The translations under genes were made by a program, and so were the position numbers. DNA of 64,000 nt from Cellulomonas telluris. GTDB taxonomy: Bacteria; Actinomycetota; Actinomycetes; Actinomycetales; Cellulomonadaceae. A model generated the notes under the pieces. The model was not told the origin of the DNA. It saw nothing but the letters and a program-made list of their open reading frames with translations, and ran no database searches. The stretch spans positions 62,001 to 126,000 of the forward strand of contig NZ_QXFN01000004.1 in assembly GCF_004886325.1 (NCBI RefSeq). The letters run 5' to 3'. Positions 1 through 7,157 of the stretch are shown here, in pieces. Position 1 is the first letter of the stretch. Each line of letters begins with the position of its first letter.

Positions 1-356
1 AGGCCCGCCACCGGGTCCTCGGCCGTGACGCGCACGGCGTGCTCCGCCTCGTCGACCCCCGTCACGGTCCACCGCGGGAGCACCGGGACGGTGCCGCGCC
101 GCAGCAGCAGGCCCGGACGACCCGCCCAGCCGTCGGACTCCACGGGCAGCAGGCTGAGCTGCCACGCCGCGTCGAGGGTGCCCGGCGGGGTCTGCCGCGA
201 CGCGGCCAGGGCCAGCGCCCCCAGGTCCTCGGGGCCGACGGCTCCCGGGTCGGGACCCCAGTGCAGGACCGTCGGCAGACCGGTCGGCAGGTGCTGGACG
301 ACCAGCGCGACGCCGTCGCGTCGCAGCAGGGTGAAGCGGTCGGGTGTCTCGTGCAC
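1..356 (-). CDS. Alpha-galactosidase (GH36), N-terminal part
   Basis: The gene starts at a GTG read on the reverse strand at 356, with AGAGG four bases ahead, and runs out of the window, so only about 118 residues are visible. Residues 30-38 read VLHWGPDPG and residues 69-83 read LLPVESDGWAGRPGL. This is the pattern of the N-terminal beta-sandwich of GH36 alpha-galactosidases, enzymes that release terminal alpha-galactose from raffinose-type sugars and galactomannan. The catalytic barrel and its two aspartates lie outside the window, so activity cannot be judged. No signal peptide is seen, which fits an intracellular enzyme. Family assignment rests on these two motifs only. Confidence 0.72.
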   Translation of the reverse strand, partial: MHETPDRFTLLRRDGVALVVQHLPTGLPTVLHWGPDPGAVGPEDLGALALAASRQTPPGTLDAAWQLSLLPVESDGWAGRPGLLLRRGTVPVLPRWTVTGVDEAEHAVRVTAEDPVAG

Positions 357-493
357 GGGGCCTCTTCCGCGATCGGGGCGGACGGGTCCGCCTCGGGTGG
401 TGCGCCGTCGGTGACGGCGTCGGCGCGAGCACCCGCGGGGCGTCCTCGCCGACCGGTCGGGGCCACCCTAGGCGGCGGCAGCCGCACGAACAG
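357..493. other. Intergenic spacer upstream of the galactosidase
   Basis: This short spacer separates the galactosidase start from the tRNA-Asn terminator. It should carry the galactosidase promoter, but I could not pick a convincing -10/-35 pair by eye. No gene is supported here. Confidence 0.4.
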
Positions 494-532
494 CGAAGGC
501 CCCCGACCGGCTGACGCGGGCGGGGGCCTTCG
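494..532 (-). terminator. Hairpin terminator after tRNA-Asn
   Basis: A perfect 12-bp stem (494-505 with 521-532; arms start CGAAGGCCCCCG) closes a 15-base loop. It lies seven bases past the 3' end of the reverse-strand tRNA-Asn gene. There is no long U tract, as is usual in high-GC actinobacteria. Confidence 0.7.
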
Positions 533-538
533 TCCCTG

Positions 539-611
<73 letters not shown>

Positions 612-704
612 TCGTGCGGGAAGAGACTCTAGCAGCCGTCGGAGCCCTCGCGTGCCACGCCGGCGACGACCGGGACGTGACGTGCGCCGCCGTCGCGGGC
701 CCGG

Positions 705-1226
705 TCAGGGAGCGAGGCCGACCTCCGACCGGACCCGGGCCTCGGCGTCCGCCACGGCCCGTGCCGCAGCGGGGTCGGAGAGGTCCACGCGACCGTCGCC
801 GATGGTCTGCGTGAACAGCTCGCCCGCCTCGTCGCGCCGCAGCGCGACGCGCACGTGACCGCCGCCCGGCAGCGCGACGTGCTCGACGTGCACGACCGAC
901 TGCTGGACGCGCTCGCGGAACGTCTGCGCGAGGTCGCGCCCGGCGGCGTCGTCCGCGAGCGTCAGGGTGGTGGCGGCCCCGCTGATCCAGTGCACGGTGA
1001 GCGCCCGCGCCTCGGCGTCCAGCGTGCCGCGGTCCACCGCCGACCAGGGGGTGCGCGCGACCGGGGCGTCGTCGTCCGGGTCGACGAGGTGCAGGGCGCG
1101 CCGGCTGACGACCGCCCACCGGTCACCCTCGAGCGGTGCGGCGGCGAGCACCGCGTCGCCCGAGGTCAGGTCCAGGCGCCTGCGCACGGGATCGGGCAGG
1201 CGACGTCGACGGGAGAACAGGGCCAC
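705..1226 (-). CDS. Conserved actinobacterial hypothetical protein
   Basis: This 173-residue protein starts at GTG 1226. A TACGGT -10 element sits six bases upstream and there is no ribosome binding site, so the transcript is probably leaderless. The N-terminus (MALFSRRRR) is basic, followed by a mixed alpha/beta sequence with no signal peptide or membrane segment. The middle has a repeated strand pattern (WAVVSRRALHLVD, ALTVHWISG) resembling a small PH-like or beta-barrel fold, but I cannot name the family. The gene lies alone between two tRNA genes on the same strand. A similar basic N-terminus occurs in the protein at 60192-60551. Confidence 0.75.
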   Translation of the reverse strand: MALFSRRRRLPDPVRRRLDLTSGDAVLAAAPLEGDRWAVVSRRALHLVDPDDDAPVARTPWSAVDRGTLDAEARALTVHWISGAATTLTLADDAAGRDLAQTFRERVQQSVVHVEHVALPGGGHVRVALRRDEAGELFTQTIGDGRVDLSDPAAARAVADAEARVRSEVGLAP

Positions 1227-1287
1227 ACGACCACCGTACCCAGCACGACGGGCGGGTCGGCGGGACGTTCGGGGTGCGGCGGGACGG

Positions 1288-1361
1288 TGGGCCAGGTGGG
1301 GCTTGAACCCACGACCGACGGATTATGAGTCCGCTGCTCTGACCGGCTGAGCTACTGGCCC
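1288..1361 (-). tRNA. tRNA with CAU anticodon (elongator Met or Ile2)
   Basis: The reverse strand gives a full cloverleaf. The acceptor stem GGGCCAG/CTGGCCC is formed by 1355-1361 and 1289-1295, the anticodon loop is CTCATAA, the T arm is GTGGGTTCAAGCCCCAC and the discriminator is A. CAU is shared by elongator tRNA-Met and by tRNA-Ile2, whose C34 is modified to lysidine by TilS. The TTCAA T-loop is reminiscent of Ile2, but this does not settle it. It is not an initiator tRNA, because the first acceptor pair is G-C and the anticodon stem lacks three consecutive G-C pairs. Confidence 0.92.
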
Positions 1362-1419
1362 GGTACGAGCAGCGTAGCGACGCCGCGCGCCGGGCCGGTG
1401 CTGCGGCGAGACTCGCACC

Positions 1420-2220
1420 ATGGCGGGTGCGGACCGGGGCGGACGGCGACCGCTGCCCTGGGCGGTGCTGGGCGTGGTGCTCGCCGGCTGGCTCCTGGTC
1501 TCGGGGCTCGTCGGGATCTACATGGGCGTCATCCGGACCACGCCGGGGCTGCGCGACGTGCCGACGGTGCGGGCCGACCTCATCGCCCCGCACCTCGCCG
1601 GCCTGGTGGCGGTCCTGGTCGCCACCGCCCTGTGGGGGCGGTGGCGGGACGTGTGGCGCGAGCCGCGGGACGTGCACCCGGCGTGGTGGGCGGTGCCGGT
1701 GCTCGTGCTGGCGGGCGCGGCGGCGACGACCGACGTGCCGGCCCTCGCGAGCGCCCCGGCCGGTGTGGCCGCGGCGCTCGTCGTCGCGTGCGCGCTCGCG
1801 GCGCTCGACACGGAGGTCGTGCTGCGCGGCGTCGCCCTCGTGGCCCTGCGCGAACGCTGGCCGGAGCCGGCGGCGGCGCTCGGCACGGTGCTCCTCTCCG
1901 GGGCGGTCGAGGTGCTGACCGGCCCGGGGACGCCCGCGACGCGTGCGGTGGTGGGCGCGGCGACGGGCGTCCTGCTCTACGCCGCTCGCCGGGTCGGCGG
2001 GGGCCTCGCGCTGCCCGTGGTGCTGCACGCCGCGGTCGACCTCGCGCTGTGGTCGCAGGCGGTGGGGGAGTCCGCGGAGCAGGTGCCGGGGACGGGCGTC
2101 CAGGTGCTCGGCCTCGCCGCGCTGGCGCTCGCGGTCGTGGCCGTGTCGCGGTACGGCGGCCTGCCGCGTCCGCCCAGCGGCCTGCGTCGTCGGCGCCCGT
2201 CCGGGCCGTCGCGCGGCTGA
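1420..2220 (+). CDS. CPBP-like (CAAX protease-related) membrane protein
   Basis: This 266-residue protein has about seven or eight hydrophobic segments. Near residue 130 the sequence TEVVLRGVAL resembles the first CPBP/Abi motif EExxxR, but the leading Glu is Thr. Near residue 205, VVLHAAVDLALW resembles the later HxxxN/B motif. Members of this family are intramembrane glutamic proteases linked to CAAX processing or bacteriocin immunity. The altered first Glu makes protease activity doubtful, so this is a distant or non-catalytic relative. A GAGACT element six bases before the ATG suggests leaderless transcription. The C-terminal tail is rich in Arg and Pro. Confidence 0.6.
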   Translation: MAGADRGGRRPLPWAVLGVVLAGWLLVSGLVGIYMGVIRTTPGLRDVPTVRADLIAPHLAGLVAVLVATALWGRWRDVWREPRDVHPAWWAVPVLVLAGAAATTDVPALASAPAGVAAALVVACALAALDTEVVLRGVALVALRERWPEPAAALGTVLLSGAVEVLTGPGTPATRAVVGAATGVLLYAARRVGGGLALPVVLHAAVDLALWSQAVGESAEQVPGTGVQVLGLAALALAVVAVSRYGGLPRPPSGLRRRRPSGPSRG

Positions 2221-2336
2221 CGCGCCGGCGGCGGCCCGTCGTCCTCCGGTCGCCGCGCAGCGCGCCCGCTGCCACGATGCGCACGGGCACCGGCGCAGCC
2301 GCCGGAGGTCGGGGGAGCCCGCGTCGAGGAGGTGTC

Positions 2337-3119
2337 ATGAGCACGGTCGCCGCGAGGTCCGGGAGCGTCTGGGAGGCCGGTGCGCGCGCCGGGTACGCCG
2401 TGAGCGGCGTCCTGCACGTCCTGATCGGGGTGCTCGCCGCGCAGCTCGCCGTCGGCGGGGGCGGGGGCAGCGCCGACCAGTCCGGCGCGTTCGCGCAGGT
2501 CGCCTCGAGCCCGTTCGGCGCCGCGGCGCTGTGGTGCGCCGTCGTCGCGCTCGCCGCCCTCGGCGCCTGGCAGGGGGCCGCCGCGCTCAGCGGCGCGGTC
2601 GGCGACGCCGGCGACCGCGCGAAGGCGGCCGGCAAGGCTGTCGTCTACCTCGTGCTCGCGGCGACGGCGCTCACGTTCGCGCGGGGCGGCGGTGCGGGCG
2701 GGTCCGGCGGGCAGACGTCGGACGTCACGGCGCGGCTCATGCAGGCGCCGGCTGGCCGGCTGCTCGTCGGGGCGGTCGGGGTGGGCGTCCTGGCCGTCGC
2801 GGCCTACCACGTCCACAAGGGCGTGCGGCAGCGCTTCCTCGAGGACCTGCGGAGCCTGCCCGGCGGTCGCGCCGGCCGCGCGGTGCGGGCGGCGGGCGTC
2901 GTCGGCTACACGGGCAAGGGCGTGGCCCTCGCGGTCGTCGGGGTGCTGTTCGTCGTCGCCGCGGTCCGCGCCGACCCCGCCGAGGCGACGGGTCTCGACG
3001 GTGCCCTGCGGGCCCTGCGCGACGCTCCCGCGGGGCCGCTCCTGCTGGCCCTCGTGGCCCTCGGGTTCGTCGCCTACGGGGCGTACAGCCTGGTCAGGGC
3101 CCGCTTCGGCCGCCTGTGA
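2337..3119 (+). CDS. DUF1206 membrane protein
   Basis: This is a 260-residue integral membrane protein with six predicted membrane segments. These are arranged as three similar two-helix units, each beginning with a Gly-Tyr/Thr-Gly-rich stretch (for example AGYAVSGVLHVLIGV near residue 20 and VGYTGKGVALAVVGV near 190). This threefold layout is the hallmark of the DUF1206 family of unknown function. I chose ATG 2337 because GAGGAGG lies just ahead; the longer open frame upstream overlaps the previous gene and has no such signal. Nothing nearby indicates a substrate or partner. Confidence 0.82.
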   Translation: MSTVAARSGSVWEAGARAGYAVSGVLHVLIGVLAAQLAVGGGGGSADQSGAFAQVASSPFGAAALWCAVVALAALGAWQGAAALSGAVGDAGDRAKAAGKAVVYLVLAATALTFARGGGAGGSGGQTSDVTARLMQAPAGRLLVGAVGVGVLAVAAYHVHKGVRQRFLEDLRSLPGGRAGRAVRAAGVVGYTGKGVALAVVGVLFVVAAVRADPAEATGLDGALRALRDAPAGPLLLALVALGFVAYGAYSLVRARFGRL

Positions 3120-3161
3120 CATTTCACCCGCACCGGGCAGATGTCCGACCGCCGGTGGTTC

Positions 3162-3190
3162 TTGCACGGATGTCCAGTTTCCGGCATGCT
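3162..3190 (+). promoter_or_regulatory. Probable promoter of the riboswitch-bldC transcript
   Basis: TTGCAC (3162-3167) and CATGCT (3185-3190) are 17 bases apart, a fair housekeeping-sigma pair. Transcription would begin near 3197, right at the 5' edge of the riboswitch, which supports the assignment. Confidence 0.5.
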
Positions 3191-3195
3191 CTTCC

Positions 3196-3282
3196 ACGTC
3201 AGCGACAACGGCAAACCCGCCGCAAGGCGGGGACGCAAAGCCACGGGGCCCACGGGGCCAGCCGAGCTACCGAACGACGAAG
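3196..3282 (+). ncRNA. Cyclic di-GMP-I (GEMM) riboswitch
   Basis: The leader has the GEMM-I core in order. GGCAAACC (3210-3217) is followed by a GC hairpin with a GCAA tetraloop (arms CCGCC and GGCGG), then GGACGCAAAGCC (3231-3242), a second helix arm CGGGGCC, and the closing GCCGAGCTACCGA (3261-3273). These are the conserved bases that bind cyclic di-GMP and form the tetraloop-receptor contact in class I riboswitches. The aptamer ends about seven bases before the AAGGAG ribosome binding site of the downstream regulator gene. This suggests control of translation, since no separate terminator hairpin is seen between aptamer and gene. P1 is short and its exact ends are uncertain. Confidence 0.85.
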
Positions 3283-3291
3283 GAGCCTGTC

Positions 3292-3516
3292 ATGGCCGTC
3301 CAGACGCACACGACCGACGCCCCCCTCTCGCAGGGCACCCTCCTCACCCCGGGTGAGGTCGCGGTCCTCTTCCGCGTCGACCCCAAGACCGTCACCCGCT
3401 GGGCCCAGGCCGGCAAGCTCTCGGCGGTCCGCACGCTCGGCGGCCACCGTCGCTTCCACGAGGCCGAGGTCCGTCAGCTCCTGACGGGCGTCCCGCAGCA
3501 GCGCGCAGGCGAGTGA
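3292..3516 (+). CDS. bldC: BldC-family MerR-like DNA-binding regulator
   Basis: This 74-residue protein is almost entirely one winged helix-turn-helix of the MerR type. LLTPGEVAVLFRVDPKTV (residues 17-34) forms the helix-turn-helix. TRWAQAGKLSAVRTLGGHRR (35-54) gives the wing, with the conserved RTLGGHRRF signature of BldC, a developmental regulator in Streptomyces that binds direct repeats cooperatively. Length and sequence match BldC closely. The start ATG 3292 follows AAGGAG by six bases. A cyclic di-GMP riboswitch occupies the leader, so its level is probably tuned by that second messenger, and a strong terminator follows. Confidence 0.88.
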   Translation: MAVQTHTTDAPLSQGTLLTPGEVAVLFRVDPKTVTRWAQAGKLSAVRTLGGHRRFHEAEVRQLLTGVPQQRAGE

Positions 3517-3551
3517 GCCCGCGCCGTCCGGGGGGCGGCGCCGCACGACAC

Positions 3552-3592
3552 CGACGACGCCGGTGGTGACACGGTCACCACCGGCGTCGTCG
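3552..3592 (+). terminator. Strong terminator after bldC
   Basis: A perfect 19-bp inverted repeat (3552-3570 with 3574-3592) closes a 3-base loop, 35 bases after the bldC stop. It is the most stable simple hairpin in this part of the window. Confidence 0.85.
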
Positions 3593-3674
3593 TGCGTACG
3601 GGGGAGCGTCGTCGCGCGGGCCGTCGAGGGCCGGCACGGCGCCCGCACCGGCGTCGACGTGAAAGGATCGGACC

Positions 3675-4163
3675 ATGGCCCTGCGTGAGATCCGCACCGT
3701 CGGCGACCCCGTGCTGCGCACCCCGTGCGAGCCCATCACGACCATCGACGACCGCGTGCGCTCGCTGGTCGACGACCTGCTCGAGACCGTGGACATGGAC
3801 GGGCGCGCGGGCCTCGCCGCCAACCAGATCGGCGTCTCGCTGCGCGCGTTCTCGTGGAACATCGACGACGAGATCGGCTACGTGCTGAACCCGCGGATCG
3901 TCGAGCTGTCCGAGGACGAGTACCAGGACGGCGACGAGGGCTGCCTCTCGGTGCCGGGTCTGTGGTTCCCGACCCACCGCGCCTGGTACGCGCGGGTCGT
4001 GGGCACGGACCTGGACGGCAAGGAGGTCGTCGTCGAGGGCACCGAGCTGATGGCGCGCTGCCTGCAGCACGAGGTCGACCACCTCGACGGCATGCTCTAC
4101 CTGGACCGCCTCGAGCGCTCCGTCCGCAAGAAGGCGATGCGCGCGATCCGCGAGCAGCTCTGA
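3675..4163 (+). CDS. def: Peptide deformylase
   Basis: This enzyme removes the formyl group from N-formylmethionine of new proteins, using a metal ion in the cytoplasm. All three family motifs are present in the 162-residue protein: [11 protein letters not shown] (motif I, near residue 43), DEGCLSVPG (motif II with the metal-binding Cys, near 93) and QHEVDHLDG (motif III with two His ligands and the catalytic Glu, near 135). AAAGGA lies eight bases before the ATG. The length is normal for a short actinobacterial deformylase. The gene is monocistronic by layout, separated from bldC by a terminator. Another deformylase could exist elsewhere in the genome. Confidence 0.95.
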   Translation: MALREIRTVGDPVLRTPCEPITTIDDRVRSLVDDLLETVDMDGRAGLAANQIGVSLRAFSWNIDDEIGYVLNPRIVELSEDEYQDGDEGCLSVPGLWFPTHRAWYARVVGTDLDGKEVVVEGTELMARCLQHEVDHLDGMLYLDRLERSVRKKAMRAIREQL

Positions 4164-4170
4164 GCGTCCG

Positions 4171-4188
4171 CCCGCCGACCCGGGCGGG
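4171..4188 (+). terminator. Weak hairpin after def
   Basis: A 6-bp GC stem (CCCGCC 4171-4176 with GGCGGG 4183-4188) lies seven bases after the def stop. It is a possible terminator but short. Confidence 0.35.
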
Positions 4189-4348
4189 GCGCCGCCGGTC
4201 GCGCCGTGTGGCGTCCGGGGGTTCCGCCTGGACCGCGGGCGTGTCGTGAGGCATCCTGTGCACAGCACGCCGCGTGCGTCATGAGTCCTGCCGGTACGGG
4301 GACGAGGTCGTTGGGGAAGGCGACCCTCGAGCCCATCAGGAGGACCAC

Positions 4349-4849
4349 ATGGCCGGTGCCATCACCCGCGGTGTCCTTTTCGTGCACTCCGCACCGCGCG
4401 CGCTGTGCCCCCACGTCGAGTGGGCGGTCGGCAACGCGCTGGGCGGTCGTGTCAGCTTCGACTGGACCCCGCAGCCCGCGGGGCCCGGGTTCTACCGTGC
4501 CGAGCACTCGTGGCAGGGCACGCCCGGCACCGGTGCGCGCCTGGCGTCCGCGCTGCGCGGGTGGGCCCACCTGCGCTACGAGGTGACGGAGGAGCCCAGC
4601 CACGGCGTCGACGGCTCCCGGTGGAGCCACACGCCCGAGCTCGGGATCTTCCACGCCGCCACGGACGTGCACGGCAACATCGTCGTGCCCGAGGACCGCG
4701 TCCGTGCGGCGCTGGAGCACGCGGGCGACCCGGCCCGCATGCGCGCGGAGCTCGACCTGGCGCTCGGCCAGGCCTGGGACGACGAGCTCGAGCCGTTCCG
4801 GTACGCGGGGGCGGGCGCGCCGGTGCGGTGGCTGCACCGCGTCGGCTGA
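4349..4849 (+). CDS. DUF3145 family protein
   Basis: This 166-residue cytoplasmic protein matches the actinobacterial DUF3145 family in length and in its opening (TRGVLFVHSAPRALCPHVEWA) and its Trp/His-rich middle (RAEHSWQGTPGTG, HLRYEVTEEPS). The function of the family is unknown. I chose ATG 4349 because AGGAGG lies six bases ahead; the upstream in-frame start at 4274 has no such signal. There is no signal peptide or membrane segment. The neighbours do not suggest a pathway. Confidence 0.85.
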   Translation: MAGAITRGVLFVHSAPRALCPHVEWAVGNALGGRVSFDWTPQPAGPGFYRAEHSWQGTPGTGARLASALRGWAHLRYEVTEEPSHGVDGSRWSHTPELGIFHAATDVHGNIVVPEDRVRAALEHAGDPARMRAELDLALGQAWDDELEPFRYAGAGAPVRWLHRVG

Positions 4850-5014
4850 CCCCCCGGCGCGGCGGGTGACCCGTTCGGGTGCACCTGCCCGTCGCCACGC
4901 CTGCTAACCGTTTAGGGCGATCCGCGGACCGTCCCGTGCCTGCCGCCGCGCCCGCTACGTTCCGGAGCCGGAGGCCGGTCGGACGGTCGCCCAGTTGGAC
5001 GTGGGAGGCGGGCG

Positions 5015-5506
5015 ATGACGGCAGCGCGCGGTGAGCGCCCTCCGGCTCCCGCACACCCGGCCCCTGCACACCCGGCCCCTGCACACCCGGCCCCCGCGCA
5101 CCCGCTGCCCGACCGTCTGCGCCGGGCGGTCTGCGGCGTGGGCGCGGTGCTGGCGGTCGCCGCCTGCGCCCCGCCCGCCGCCGGGCCGCCGCCCGTGCCG
5201 GCGTCGGACGTGCGGGACGGCACCTGGACCGGCACCGGGACGTACGAGTCCCCGGGTGGTCCGCAGGAGCTCGACGTCCGCGCGACGTTCCGGCAGGGCA
5301 CCGTCGTCCGTCTCGACGTCCTGCCCGCGGCGACCAACGCGACGTCCCGGCGCTTCCAGGAGCGGTTCGCCGACGCCGTCGCCGGCGAGGTCGTGGGCCT
5401 CCCGGTCGACGAGGTGCACGTGGACCGTCTGGCCGGCTCCTCCGGCACCGGAGCCGGCTTCATGCAGGCGGTCGCGCAGGCGGCGCTGGCCGCCGCCGGT
5501 CGCTGA
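5015..5506 (+). CDS. FMN_bind-like lipoprotein
   Basis: This 163-residue protein starts at ATG 5015 behind GGGAGG. It has an unusual Pro/Ala/His-rich leader of about 20 residues made of PAPAH repeats, then a hydrophobic segment ending in the lipobox LAVAAC (Cys near residue 52), so it should be a lipoprotein. The mature part (DGTWTGTGTYESPGG, DVRATFRQGTVVRLDV) resembles FMN_bind domains, which carry covalent FMN on Thr/Ser in an SGAT-type motif. Here the corresponding end reads LAGSSGTGAGFMQAV, so the acceptor motif is altered. The next two genes encode a membrane reductase and ApbE, which supports a flavin-carrier role by context. Confidence 0.68.
   Translation: MTAARGERPPAPAHPAPAHPAPAHPAPAHPLPDRLRRAVCGVGAVLAVAACAPPAAGPPPVPASDVRDGTWTGTGTYESPGGPQELDVRATFRQGTVVRLDVLPAATNATSRRFQERFADAVAGEVVGLPVDEVHVDRLAGSSGTGAGFMQAVAQAALAAAGR
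5046..5105 (+). repeat. 15-bp tandem repeat encoding PAPAH units
   Basis: Four 15-bp units lie in tandem. The two central units (5061-5075 and 5076-5090) are identical (CCCCTGCACACCCGG) and the flanking two are degenerate. They encode the PAPAH pentapeptide repeats ahead of the lipoprotein signal and are likely to vary in copy number by slippage. Confidence 0.85.
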
Positions 5507-5513
5507 GGTCCCC

Positions 5514-7157
5514 GTGGGACCGGTGGACCGGCTGCTCGGCGCCGCCTCGATGTACCGCGTGACCACGGTCGCGCTGCTGGCGGTGCACGCGTGGGCGGCC
5601 GGGCTGGGTGCGCTGGGCGTCCTCGACGTCGACCCGGTGGCCCTCGTCGCGACCGTGGCCGTGTGCCTCGGGGCCGTGCTCCTCACGAGCCTGCTCGGGC
5701 ACGCGCTGGGCGGCGTCCGACCGCACGTGGAGTCGTCCGTCCTCACCGCGCTCCTGCTCGGGCTGCTGCTGTGGCCCGACGCGTCCCCGGCCGGGCTCGC
5801 CTCGGCGGGGCTCGCCGGTGCGGCCGCCGGTCTGACCAAGGTGCTCGTCCGGTACGGCGGACGGCACGTGGCGAACCCCGCGGCGGCGGGTGCGCTCGTC
5901 CTCGGCCTCGCCTCCGCGGCGCTCGGCGGGCCCGGACCGGTGTGGTGGGCCGCGACGCCGCTCATGGCGCCGGTGGTCGTGCCGGCCGGACTGGCCGTCG
6001 TGCGCCGGTGCCGGGCGGAGGCCGTCGCGCTGGCTGCCGTCGGCACGTACGTCGTCCTCGTCGTCCCGCGGCTGGTGGCGTCCGGCGTCGCTCCCGGGGA
6101 CGCCCTGGCGACCGTGCTGCTGTCGCACCCGGTGGTGCTCGCCGCGTGCTTCATGGTCGTCGAGCCGCTGACGCAGGCGCCGCGGCGCCACCAGCGGGTC
6201 GCAGTCGCCGTCCGCGTCGGCGCGGCCGCCGGCGTGCCCTTCGCCGCGGGCCCGCTCTCGACGTCGCCCGAGCTCGCGATCGTCCTCGGCAACGTCGTCA
6301 CCGCCGTCGTCACGCGTCCGCGGGCGGTGCGCCTGGAGGTGGTGCGGCACGGCGCCCCCGCACCGGGGACGCACGAGGTGGTCCTGCGCCCGGCGCGGCC
6401 GCTGCCGTGGCGGCCCGGCCAGTGGGTCGAGCTGGACGTCGGGCAGCTGCGGCCCGACGGCCGCGGGCGCCGCCGCACCCTGTCGATCGTCCCGGCGGGC
6501 GACGGTCTGCTGGCGGTCGCGTTCGCGCTGCCGGCGCGGCCGAGCGCGTTCAAGGCGGCGCTCGCGGCGGCGCCGGTCGGGGCGACCGTGCGGGCCACGG
6601 CCGTCGGCGGGGACTTCCTGCTGCCGCGCGACCGACGGGTGCCGTTGCTGCTGGTCGCCGGTGGCGTCGGCATCACGCCCTTCGTCGCGCACCTGGACGA
6701 CGCCGGCGACCGGGACGTCGTGCTGGTCGTCGTCGCGGGACGCGGTGTCCTGCCGCCCTACGCGACCCGGATCGCCGCGACCGGGGCGCGCGTCCTCGTC
6801 GTGTCGCCCGTGCCGGTCGTCGGCCTGCCGGACGGGTGGCGGTGGTACGCCGGCTCGCGACTGACCGCCGCGGCGCTCGCGGCGGCGACCTCGGACCTGC
6901 CCCGCCGCCACGCCTACGTCTCCGGGGCGCCCGACCTCGTGCACCGGGCGCGCCGGCTCCTCGCCGCCGCCGGGGTGCGCCGCGTGCGGACCGACGCCTT
7001 CACCGGCTACGACCGGCGGCCGGCGCACGCGCTGCGTCGCAGCCGTACGCGCCACGCCGGGCGGGTGCCGCGGCGGCCCGCCCGCGCCCTGCGGGGCGCG
7101 GTCGCCCGGTGGCGTGTGGACGGCCCCCCGGCGACCGCCGTGACCGATGCGCGCTGA
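5514..7157 (+). CDS. RnfD/NqrB-like membrane protein fused to a flavin reductase domain
   Basis: This 547-residue protein starts at GTG 5514, with GAGG six bases upstream and eight bases after the lipoprotein stop. Residues about 10-265 hold seven or eight membrane segments with a conserved HVANPAAAG loop, as in the RnfD/NqrB family of electron-transfer membrane subunits. Residues about 275-500 form a ferredoxin-NADP reductase-type module: RPGQWVELDVG, the FAD-binding RRTLSIV (near 320) and the nucleotide-binding AGGVGITPF (near 382). A basic tail follows. The inferred role is moving electrons from NAD(P)H through FAD and the membrane to an outer acceptor such as the lipoprotein flavin. It overlaps apbE by 11 bases. 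Confidence 0.75.
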   Translation: MGPVDRLLGAASMYRVTTVALLAVHAWAAGLGALGVLDVDPVALVATVAVCLGAVLLTSLLGHALGGVRPHVESSVLTALLLGLLLWPDASPAGLASAGLAGAAAGLTKVLVRYGGRHVANPAAAGALVLGLASAALGGPGPVWWAATPLMAPVVVPAGLAVVRRCRAEAVALAAVGTYVVLVVPRLVASGVAPGDALATVLLSHPVVLAACFMVVEPLTQAPRRHQRVAVAVRVGAAAGVPFAAGPLSTSPELAIVLGNVVTAVVTRPRAVRLEVVRHGAPAPGTHEVVLRPARPLPWRPGQWVELDVGQLRPDGRGRRRTLSIVPAGDGLLAVAFALPARPSAFKAALAAAPVGATVRATAVGGDFLLPRDRRVPLLLVAGGVGITPFVAHLDDAGDRDVVLVVVAGRGVLPPYATRIAATGARVLVVSPVPVVGLPDGWRWYAGSRLTAAALAAATSDLPRRHAYVSGAPDLVHRARRLLAAAGVRRVRTDAFTGYDRRPAHALRRSRTRHAGRVPRRPARALRGAVARWRVDGPPATAVTDAR

